Shown here one piece after another: positions 1-5,494 of a stretch of DNA of 7,784 nt; the first letter of the stretch is position 1; the number at the start of each line of letters is the position of its first letter. Under the pieces are notes generated by a model. It was not told the DNA's origin, ran no database searches, and saw only the letters and a program-made list of their open reading frames with translations. The DNA lies in assembly GCA_900757695.1 (NCBI GenBank), contig CAAEOU010000177.1:1-7784 (forward strand), read 5' to 3'. The position numbers were made by a program, and so were the translations under genes. Source of the DNA: an uncultured Oscillospiraceae bacterium. Its GTDB lineage: Bacteria > Bacillota_A > Clostridia > Oscillospirales > Oscillospiraceae.

Positions 1-1
1 C

Positions 2-1141
2 GATGACGCAGAGGTTCACTACAACGGCTGCGAGCTGACCTCCAATGGCTGGGGCGTGCTGTCTGTGGACGGCTCCAACTACGCGAAGATGTTTGTCAAG
101 GACAGCATTTTGACTCTCACCGGCCCCCGGAGCCACGGCTACGGCGTCTTCTGCATCGGTCCCACACCGATTTCCTTGGATCACTCCGTCATTGACGTCA
201 ACGGCTTCCCAGTGATGATGATGAGCATGGAGCGCAAGGGCTCCGTGACCCTGAAAAACGGCAGCCTGTTGACTGGCCGCCGCTATGGCGTGCACCTGAC
301 CAGCGATGGCGGCGGCACGCTGCTGGTGCAGGATTCGGCCATCCGTACGGACAAGTCCGCCATCGTGGCCAAGAACGCCAACACCAATATTATCCTGAAA
401 AACTCCCAGGTGGAGGCCGGAAACGGGGTCCTGGTGCAGATGATGGACACCGACGATCCCGGCCTGGCCGGAGACTTCATCGACGTCAGCATGTATGCGA
501 AACTGGAGGATGAATACATCCCCGGCCGGGACCTTACCAGCGCGGATCCCATGATGGATCTGTTTGTCACCGTGCAGGATTCTGACCTGGTGGGTGATAT
601 CTTCAACTCCTCAACCAACCTTCCTCGGCTGGCTAGCAAGGAAAAGCCCGCCGGGATTCCCAAACGGCCCGGGATCGTGCCGCCGGGCCGGCTGGCCGGT
701 TCGATCCCCGGCGGCGATGGCCCTGCGGCGCCTCCTCCGCCTCCCAATGTGGACAGTATGAAGGACGGAGACGGCCCCATGATGATGCCGAATATGGGAC
801 CTCCGGGCCCCAAGAACCTGCAGGTGGTGCTGGATGCATCCACTCTGATCGGCGCCATCAGCGCAGCCAAACAGCGCTACCGGGAGGGCATCACCTATAT
901 CGACGAGACCACCCGGGAGGAGCTCTGCAATGTGACCCAGTTCCCAGCCCCTGCCATTAACAACGGTGTGATTGTTGAACTGAAGCATGGCGCGCGTTGG
1001 ACGGTCACAGAAACCTCATTCCTCACCAGCCTGACCATCGGCGAAGGTTGCTGCGTGGAAGGCGTGCTTACGGTGGATGGGAAGGAGACCGCTGCGGTTC
1101 CGGGAACTTATACAGGAGTCATTCAGGTAAAAAAAGCGTAA
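2..1141 (+). CDS. Right-handed beta-helix type protein, 3' part only (5' end outside window)
   Basis: The reading frame is open from base 2 and ends at a TAA at 1139-1141, giving 379 visible residues; the true start lies left of the window. About the first 200 residues show the irregular short-strand pattern of a parallel beta-helix: repeated hydrophobic-x-hydrophobic strands, Gly/Asn turns, and phrases such as VTLKNGSLLTGRRYGVHL and NIILKNSQVEAGNGVLV. Such folds are typical of surface, adhesin-like or carbohydrate-associated proteins. Bases about 640-820 encode a low-complexity linker rich in Pro, Gly and Met with a run of five or more prolines. A final domain of about 100 residues follows, containing GARWTVTETSFLTSLTI, a phrase common near the ends of clostridial beta-helix proteins, and ending in a GTYTGVIQV strand. 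Export is likely but the N-terminus is not visible. Fold assignment is by pattern only; no catalytic residues can be named. Confidence 0.8.
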   Translation, partial: DDAEVHYNGCELTSNGWGVLSVDGSNYAKMFVKDSILTLTGPRSHGYGVFCIGPTPISLDHSVIDVNGFPVMMMSMERKGSVTLKNGSLLTGRRYGVHLTSDGGGTLLVQDSAIRTDKSAIVAKNANTNIILKNSQVEAGNGVLVQMMDTDDPGLAGDFIDVSMYAKLEDEYIPGRDLTSADPMMDLFVTVQDSDLVGDIFNSSTNLPRLASKEKPAGIPKRPGIVPPGRLAGSIPGGDGPAAPPPPPNVDSMKDGDGPMMMPNMGPPGPKNLQVVLDASTLIGAISAAKQRYREGITYIDETTREELCNVTQFPAPAINNGVIVELKHGARWTVTETSFLTSLTIGEGCCVEGVLTVDGKETAAVPGTYTGVIQVKKA

Positions 1142-1253
1142 CCCCGTTTCTGGCAATGAACCAATCCAGACACATCGCTGCAAAATTTAGTTCATGCATC
1201 AGCTCGAAAAAAGTCCAATTGCTGTATAAGTGATAAGAAAACGTAAATTCCAT
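1119..1253 (-). CDS. Possible small protein, 44 aa, unknown function
   Basis: An ATG at 1251-1253 is preceded, nine bases upstream, by a good GGAGG Shine-Dalgarno (plus-strand CCTCC at 1263-1267). The frame runs 44 codons to a TGA at 1119-1121, overlapping the 3' end of the beta-helix gene by 23 nt in convergent orientation. The predicted product is aromatic and hydrophobic (it contains NWTFFELMHELNFAAMCLDW), could form an amphipathic helix, and has no recognised domain. A further 23-codon minus-strand frame (1283-1354, starting MNAVSKPFLAPSG), also with an AGGAG-type site, lies just upstream. Both may be decayed pieces of an accessory element rather than live genes. Short length and lack of a recognised family keep confidence low. 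Confidence 0.3.
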   Translation of the reverse strand: MEFTFSYHLYSNWTFFELMHELNFAAMCLDWFIARNGVTLFLPE

Positions 1254-1264
1254 TAGTCATAACC

Positions 1265-1279
1265 TCCGGCTAAGCCGGA
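1265..1279. repeat. Small perfect inverted repeat (6-bp stem, 3-nt loop)
   Basis: TCCGGC at 1265-1270 pairs exactly with GCCGGA at 1274-1279 around a TAA loop. There is no adjacent T-run on either strand, so it is not a convincing terminator. On the minus strand its stem includes part of the GGAGG ribosome binding site of the possible 44-aa gene at 1119-1253, so folding could mask that site. Functional meaning is speculative. Confidence 0.4.
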
Positions 1280-1310
1280 AACTCAGTGAGTTCTGGATGT
1301 CATATTGCTT

Positions 1311-1384
1311 GCAGCCCCCGAAGGAGCCAAAAATGGTTTGCTGACCGCATTCATTCTCGTGCTTCTCCTGAAGGGGCTGCTTTT
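1311..1384 (+). terminator. Terminator-like long hairpin downstream of the beta-helix gene
   Basis: GCAGCCCC (1311-1318) is perfectly complementary to GGGGCTGC (1373-1380), immediately followed by TTTTA. Inside, AGGAG (1322-1326) pairs with CTCCT (1365-1369) across a symmetric 3/3 internal loop. The GC stem plus U-run fits an intrinsic terminator on the plus strand, 170 bp after the beta-helix stop codon. The enclosed loop of about 40 nt is longer than usual, so it could instead be a structured element or the inverted ends of a tiny remnant element. Confidence 0.4.
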
Positions 1385-1562
1385 ATGCCCTGTGTTTACT
1401 ATCCGCAAACGGATGCGACTTGTGGTTGTTCCTGTTTAAATAAGCTCTCTTGCAAAGGAAATATGGCGCTGCTTCAACCAAGATGGCTGGGTCAGGAACC
1501 GGGTTGGGCAGCACGGCAAACGTCCGAACATAAGCCAAATCAGCCGCGAAAGGAATGAAAAC

Positions 1563-1697
1563 TTGAAAAAACACACAGAGTATTTGAACTCTGAGCGGCC
1601 CCCAACGGTCTGCCCGGAGCCTGAAGAACTCCTCCCAGAGTTGTCTGCGGAGGAGTTCTCTGCATTGGAGGCGGACATCCTGGCCAACGGATGCTAA
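1563..1697 (+). pseudogene. Truncated ParB-like N-terminal domain remnant (44 codons)
   Basis: A TTG at 1563-1565 with an AAAGGAA ribosome-binding sequence about eight bases upstream opens a frame ending in TAA at 1695-1697. Its second half reads EELLPELSAEEFSALEADIL followed by ANGC. This is how the N-terminal ParB/Spo0J-like domain begins in many phage and integrative-element proteins of Firmicutes: 'LLPxLSxEEFxALxADIxxNG', normally followed by a strand pair and a DGHNR-type motif. Here the frame stops right after the NGC, so the catalytic/CTP-binding part is absent. The frame is also open upstream to 1440, but with no ATG, GTG or TTG start there. A 21-codon basic frame at 1691-1756 (starting MLKYRSKRELGAARK) overlaps the stop and may be another piece. 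The short match makes the family name tentative. Confidence 0.4.
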
Positions 1698-1789
1698 AAT
1701 ACCGCTCCAAACGGGAGCTCGGAGCGGCGCGAAAAATATCGGAGCTGTTAAAATAGTCCCGAAGGCATATTATCAAGGTGTGAAACAAT

Positions 1790-1819
1790 CAAAAACGCAG
1801 GTAGATTACCTGGTTTTTG
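1790..1819. terminator. Bidirectional intrinsic terminator between convergent units
   Basis: CAAAAAC (1790-1796) and CAGGT (1798-1802) pair with ACCTG (1808-1812) and GTTTTTG (1813-1819), with one unpaired G and an AGATT loop. Because the outer stem is A-run/T-run, both strands present a GC-containing core followed by GTTTTTG, the classic form of a two-way terminator. It lies 41 bp past the stop codon of the minus-strand 108-aa gene, so it probably ends that operon. On the plus strand it would stop read-through from the left. Confidence 0.65.
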
Positions 1820-1860
1820 TCATAACTATAGCATAAGAGGTGTTTTCCGCTCCCACGAGC

Positions 1861-2187
1861 TTATTTCAGTCTCCTGCAACGATAGGCATAAGCCTTGCCC
1901 CAGCCGGCGTAGTCGTTTCGCTTGAGCATATCGATATACCCCTGAATCTGGGGTGCATATTTGCAGCCGGTTGTCATCATTTCATCCTTCCCAATTAGCT
2001 TCCGCAGCTCATAATACACTGCTTTTGCAGACAATGAATGCCCCATGATCGCAGCAGGAACGCGTTCCCGCAGGAGAGCAGCGAGTTCTTCCGATGTGCG
2101 GGGAGAAGGAATCTCATAGCGACCAGTGCTGTGACCTGCGGCACCAAAATCATCATTGTCCAGGTCAATTATTGGGTGTTTCGACAT
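1861..2187 (-). CDS. Hypothetical protein, 108 aa
   Basis: The ATG at 2185-2187 follows a GGAGG nine bases upstream, and the stop is at 1861-1863. The frame overlaps the 3' end of the metallophosphoesterase gene by 23 nt in another frame, so the two are probably translationally coupled. The product starts with an acidic stretch (IDLDNDDFG), then has an alpha-helical middle (SEELAALLRERVPAAIM, AKAVYYELRKLIG) and a basic C-terminus (KAYAYRCRRLK). There is no signal peptide, membrane segment or recognised motif, so it is probably cytosolic. I do not recognise the family. The good start context, the coupling and the terminator just downstream all argue for a real gene. Confidence 0.65.
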   Translation of the reverse strand: MSKHPIIDLDNDDFGAAGHSTGRYEIPSPRTSEELAALLRERVPAAIMGHSLSAKAVYYELRKLIGKDEMMTTGCKYAPQIQGYIDMLKRNDYAGWGKAYAYRCRRLK

Positions 2188-2782
2188 TTACGGCATCCTC
2201 CGTTCCCAGCTCCCCGTGGAAGGCGAGGATCTCATCCAGTGTTTGGGGCGTATATCCCATATACGGCAGCATGCATCCCACATTGTAGATATTCCCGCAG
2301 CTGTCCCCATCGTTTTTTCTTGTGTCCCGCAATTCCTGCCGCCACTTCTCAAGAAAGTCATTCTCTCTTGTGGTGTGCACATGGCCGCACAGGTGATAGA
2401 CATTCGGGTTGTGGGAGGCACGGTAGAACAGGATCGGGTAGTGGCTCAGGATCACCCGCCGCCCATTGTCCTTTATCTCCTTGTAGTCCCGCACATCCTG
2501 AAACAGATTCCGAAGGGAACTGCTCATTTCCTTCAAATCGTGATTCCCACGAATGAGCACCTTGTGCCCGGGCAGTTTCTTTAGAAACTCCTTCCAATCA
2601 GGTTCCTTTCCCCAACAGAAATCTCCGAGGATATATACCCAATCTGCACTGGCGACTACCCGATTCCAGTTATCAATCAGTACATCGTGCATTTCTTCGA
2701 GATCCTTGAAGGGGCGTTGGTCGAAGCGGAGGATATTTGCGTGCCCGAAATGTGTATCTGCGATATAGAAAATCTTTGACAA
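2165..2782 (-). CDS. Calcineurin-like metallophosphoesterase
   Basis: This 205-residue protein carries the whole metal-site set of the calcineurin-like phosphoesterase family. These are DTHFGH (Asp9, His11), GDF (Asp54), GNHD (Asn80, His81), SHYP (His114) and GHVH (His134, His136). The family binds two metal ions and hydrolyses phosphomonoesters or phosphodiesters. The length matches short single-domain members common in Firmicutes genomes, phages and integrative elements. The tail after residue 136 is variable and gives no substrate clue. No signal peptide or membrane segment is present, so it is cytosolic. Translation starts at TTG (2780-2782), the only start in register with the strong AGGAGG. 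It lies 73 bp downstream of the broken PARG-like gene and overlaps the 108-aa gene, suggesting one operon. The real substrate (nucleotide, RNA end, ADP-ribose derivative) is unknown. Confidence 0.9.
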   Translation of the reverse strand: MSKIFYIADTHFGHANILRFDQRPFKDLEEMHDVLIDNWNRVVASADWVYILGDFCWGKEPDWKEFLKKLPGHKVLIRGNHDLKEMSSSLRNLFQDVRDYKEIKDNGRRVILSHYPILFYRASHNPNVYHLCGHVHTTRENDFLEKWRQELRDTRKNDGDSCGNIYNVGCMLPYMGYTPQTLDEILAFHGELGTEDAVNVETPNN

Positions 2783-2790
2783 CTTTTATT

Positions 2791-2796
2791 CCTCCT
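2791..2796 (-). promoter_or_regulatory. Strong Shine-Dalgarno fixing a TTG start
   Basis: The minus-strand sequence AGGAGG lies eight bases before the TTG at 2780-2782. No ATG or GTG in the same frame is better placed, and the DTHFGH motif begins only eight codons later. The TTG is therefore the likely start of the metallophosphoesterase. Confidence 0.75.
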
Positions 2797-2855
2797 ATCC
2801 TTGTGAAGGAGTGCGTTCCGCCCTCCGGACTTAGGTTGCCATCGTGGGAGCTTTT

Positions 2856-3421
2856 TCATCTGCGCATTGTCCCACAAAAAGCCTCATAATTCCGAAGATC
2901 CCGTTCCGAGCAGTACACTGCGTATTCTACGGTATCAAAAGCAAGCCTGTATTCCTCCATTACCTTTCGGAACACCCCGGCAACGACCTCCGGAGGATTC
3001 TGAAAGGCACCGCGCAGGTAAGTACATTCACATTCCACCAGTGTTCTTCCTGCAGAAGCTCCGGAATCGCTGTGTCCTCCCGGAATACGCACACATCAGG
3101 CGTATAGACGCAATCGTCGTTGTACAAAGGATTGCCGGCCTTTCTGTGTGGACCGTAAAAGCGGTTCCACAAAGCTTCGGTATTCAGGCAGGGGTAAAGG
3201 GTGCTGCTTCTGCAGATACATTCCTCCTGAGCGGAGGAACCGCGGGTCACGCCGCCGCCGGGATTGGTTGCAGAGGCGAAGTTCAGTATGCAGGTTTTCT
3301 TTCCCTCCCGCACATAGGGCTCTGCTGCTTCCGATGTTCGTTTTCTGCTGACGACAACTTTGGCGGGGGCGCCATTTGAAGGAGGGGAGAAGGGCTTTCC
3401 CACAGTTAAAGACACCACCAC
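2856..3421 (-). pseudogene. Broken microbial-type poly(ADP-ribose) glycohydrolase (TIGR02452-like)
   Basis: One frame (3421 down to about 3012) encodes CILNFASATNPGGGVTRGS followed by SAQEE, and later YGPHRKAGNPLYNDDCVYTPD. It contains the PARG signature GGG-x7-QEE, with the probable catalytic Glu at residue 67 of the fragment. Intact relatives remove ADP-ribose from proteins or polymers. After NVNVLTCA the frame runs into unrelated sequence, and the family's C-terminal part (GAFQNPPEVVAGVFRKVMEE to GTMRR, stop at 2856-2858) continues in a different frame. The segment normally between them, some 70 residues that include the region around the conserved G(A)FG(C)G loop, is missing. The 5' side also lacks the usual N-terminal helical region: the frame opens at a TAA, and the first start is a GTG only 20 codons before conserved sequence. 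It is therefore doubly truncated and almost certainly inactive. It lies upstream of, and probably formerly in an operon with, the metallophosphoesterase gene. Confidence 0.8.
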
Positions 3422-3447
3422 AGCCCATGCTTACAAACCGAACAGAA

Positions 3448-3484
3448 GCCCACCCCGCGGACAAATCCTGTCCACAGGGTGGGC
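3448..3484. repeat. Strong two-tier inverted repeat
   Basis: GCCCACCC (3448-3455) pairs perfectly with GGGTGGGC (3477-3484), and inside it GGACA (3459-3463) pairs with TGTCC (3469-3473). A symmetric 3/3 internal loop and an AATCC apical loop complete the structure, giving 13 base pairs. On the plus strand it is followed by ATATTTT, a weak U-run; on the minus strand there is none. It sits just upstream of the truncated PARG-like gene. Confidence 0.6.
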
Positions 3485-3515
3485 ATATTTTGATTCCCTT
3501 TCCATTTGTTCTCCG

Positions 3516-3616
3516 GGTCCCGCCTCTCTACGGGACCTGCCAATAGGTTTCCGCAAAGGCTATTGGGACCGAAATCGCTGATTCGGAGTTTTCAGCCAGG
3601 AACTATGGAGCCATAG
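3516..3616. repeat. Array of four more hairpins in the intergenic region
   Basis: Four hairpin-forming repeats follow within 100 bp. GGTCCCG (3516-3522) pairs with CGGGACC (3531-3537). CCAATAG (3540-3546) pairs with CTATTGG (3560-3566). CCGA plus ATC (3569-3576) pairs with GAT plus TCGG (3580-3586). CTATGG (3603-3608) pairs with CCATAG (3611-3616). None carries a clear T-run, so a simple terminator is not supported, although on the minus strand they lie directly after the solute-binding protein stop and could slow or protect its mRNA 3' end. A structured small RNA is the alternative; no known family is recognised. Confidence 0.45.
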
Positions 3617-3643
3617 AATCTCAGATTGGGCAGAATCGTTCAA

Positions 3644-5434
3644 TCAGCGTTCTCCAGCTTGGTATTGATCATATGCATTCTGGTAAACAGCGACAATTTC
3701 GGGCAGTCCCATGCTCTCACAGGTGGAAACATATTCGTTCCAGTTTGTGTCATTGAGTTCCATTGCCCCATCCAAAAACTTCAGAATGGTTTCATCCGCA
3801 TAGGTCAGGAAGTCCCCCTCGTATTCCGCAATTTTCTGATTCTCATCAAAAGTGAGGGTGTCTTTAATCGCAGCAGGATAGTTCCGGTCATCGGTAGAAT
3901 CCGCAATGGTCCACAAGTCAATGGCCTCCAGCGCACTGTCAGGGAACGTGCTCACCAAACAATCGTCAGCAGAATAGAAGCTGACAAAGCGTCTCATGGT
4001 GAACAGGTCCCGAGACATCTCAGCATTGGGAGCACTCATGCCGGTCACTGTTACAGGTCTGTCCCATGTGAAGTTCACCTTATCCCCATCAATATCATAG
4101 CTCTCGCCTTCAATGCCATAGTTGGCCATCATATAGCCGTCAGTGGTCCAAAAGTAGTTCTCCCACTGGCAGACCAGTTCAGGATTATTGCAGGAAGAAG
4201 ATATACTAAAGCCGCTATTTGTGTCCACCAAGGCCACCTCATTATTCCAGACATACGGAACGGAAGCATCTGCTACAACTTGGGGGACCACAGCAATTTC
4301 AAAATTGGGATCCTCTGTGTAATCAATGATCTCATCCACCTTATCCACAACCGCCTCCCAGATAGCAGTTCGCCCATCGCCACAAGCCATGTTAAGCTCC
4401 CACTGATCACTGTCCAGAGACAGAAAATCCTGATAAAGGACACCCTCGTCAAACATTTGAAGCAGCCACTCCAGATACGCACGATAGCCGTCGGTGGTCC
4501 AGCCGGACATCACCTCGTCCCCCTTGCGGAAAATCGAGGATGTAATAAATCTCGACACATTGTCGCTGACCAGTATGGGGATCTCGCTATCAAAAGCGGC
4601 ATTCATCGCACCAGTGCCAAGGGTACCATCTCTTAAATAATACGTATAAGGGGTGTCATAAGCGGTATGCAGGGCACGAAGCAGCTCCGTAAATTCATCC
4701 AGTGTGATAAGATCACCGGAAAATGCAATGCCCTGTTCCTTCATCCAGTCTCCACGAGTAACAAAGCCACCTTTTGAGGCAAAGGAGCCATCGCCGATCC
4801 GGCTGAAGGCCAGCGTCAAACCGTCTGTCAGGGTATCATCAACCGTCTTGGGATCCAGTGTCTTAAGGACAGCCGCGTAGTTTGGCATATATTCATCAAT
4901 ATACTGTCCAATATCAATAATGATATCTTCCTCATAAGCCTTGGACAGACCGCCGGTATAATACTCACGGATGGGGATCAGATCTGGCATATCGCCGGCG
5001 GCAACCATCATGCCAAACTGCTCACTGGCAGAGGACTGTCCGACTTCCACAAAATCCAGATGTACGCCGGTGGCTTCCTCTGCATAAGGAATCATATTAA
5101 ACTTGGCGTTAGAGTCTACAAACTGGACATAGGGAGGGGTATAATACCACATGGAAATGGTATTGTTCTCGCCCTCCAGCGGATAGGCAATATACGCCTC
5201 AGCCATTGCAGCCATGGGATCGCCGGAATCTTCGGCAGCGGGAGTTTCCATCACGGAGCTTTCTGCGGTGGAGACCGCAGGTTCTCCATCAACAGGAGTT
5301 GCAGCAGGTGCAGGGACCTCAGCAGATGCAGAGACTGCGTTTTCGGCAGCGGAATTTGCATTGCCGCAGGCACAGAAAAGTCCCGCAATCATTGCCAGTA
5401 CCAGAAGTAACGCAAGAAAGTTCGTCTTTTTCAT
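3644..5434 (-). CDS. ABC-type extracellular solute-binding lipoprotein (596 aa)
   Basis: The N-terminus is a bacterial lipoprotein signal: MKK, a hydrophobic stretch (residues 5-20), then LFCAC with Cys23 as the likely lipidated residue; Phe at -3 is slightly unusual. Residues 24-74 form an Ala/Pro/Ser/Glu-rich tether. The rest resembles large family-1-type solute-binding proteins of Firmicutes (LplA/YtcQ-like), with phrases such as IIDIGQYIDEYMPNYAAVL, TRGDWMKEQGIAF and DEFTELLRALH. Such proteins usually capture oligosaccharides or peptides for an ABC importer on the outer face of the membrane. The ATG is well supported by AAGGGA about nine bases upstream. The gene follows the dehydratase with a 60-bp gap lacking a terminator, so co-transcription is plausible. 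No permease or ATPase gene is present in the window, so its partner must lie elsewhere. Codon usage looks more AT-rich than in the neighbouring dehydratase. The substrate is unknown. Confidence 0.88.
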   Translation of the reverse strand: MKKTNFLALLLVLAMIAGLFCACGNANSAAENAVSASAEVPAPAATPVDGEPAVSTAESSVMETPAAEDSGDPMAAMAEAYIAYPLEGENNTISMWYYTPPYVQFVDSNAKFNMIPYAEEATGVHLDFVEVGQSSASEQFGMMVAAGDMPDLIPIREYYTGGLSKAYEEDIIIDIGQYIDEYMPNYAAVLKTLDPKTVDDTLTDGLTLAFSRIGDGSFASKGGFVTRGDWMKEQGIAFSGDLITLDEFTELLRALHTAYDTPYTYYLRDGTLGTGAMNAAFDSEIPILVSDNVSRFITSSIFRKGDEVMSGWTTDGYRAYLEWLLQMFDEGVLYQDFLSLDSDQWELNMACGDGRTAIWEAVVDKVDEIIDYTEDPNFEIAVVPQVVADASVPYVWNNEVALVDTNSGFSISSSCNNPELVCQWENYFWTTDGYMMANYGIEGESYDIDGDKVNFTWDRPVTVTGMSAPNAEMSRDLFTMRRFVSFYSADDCLVSTFPDSALEAIDLWTIADSTDDRNYPAAIKDTLTFDENQKIAEYEGDFLTYADETILKFLDGAMELNDTNWNEYVSTCESMGLPEIVAVYQNAYDQYQAGER

Positions 5435-5494
5435 TTTTATTTCCCTTCACAATTCTTGGTTTATATTTCCAACCACACAGGACACCAATGAGAA

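Larger units (their letters stand above)
1142..1860. other. Intergenic / decayed accessory DNA of about 720 bp
   Basis: Apart from the hairpins, the possible 44-aa minus-strand frame and the ParB-like remnant listed separately, I see no intact gene here. Longer open frames on either strand (for example 1286-1558 plus and 1383-1788 minus) have no ribosome binding site matched to a start, no recognisable domain and unnatural composition, and conflict with each other. The stretch separates two convergent transcription units and looks like residue of a mobile or phage-derived segment. Confidence 0.45.

Noticed and set aside
283..870. Minus-strand open frame (195 codons) inside the beta-helix gene
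   Set aside because: It is a shadow of the plus-strand gene with Ser/Pro/Gly-rich unnatural composition and no plausible start context. The beta-helix frame is the one showing protein-like patterning.
3470..3477. TGTCCACA resembling a DnaA box
   Set aside because: It differs from the consensus and is fully explained as part of the two-tier inverted repeat. No cluster of boxes or origin-type genes is nearby.
1861..3643. Toxin-antitoxin or CRISPR-type defence locus
   Set aside because: No toxin fold, antitoxin DNA-binding motif or regularly spaced repeats are visible. The PARG/phosphoesterase link to defence remains only a hypothesis and is given as a finding, not an annotation.
3626..4636. 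Long plus-strand open frame (336 codons) opposite the solute-binding protein gene
   Set aside because: It lies antisense to a gene with a clear lipoprotein signal, family phrases and ribosome binding site. The antisense product shows no domain, and its start lacks a Shine-Dalgarno.
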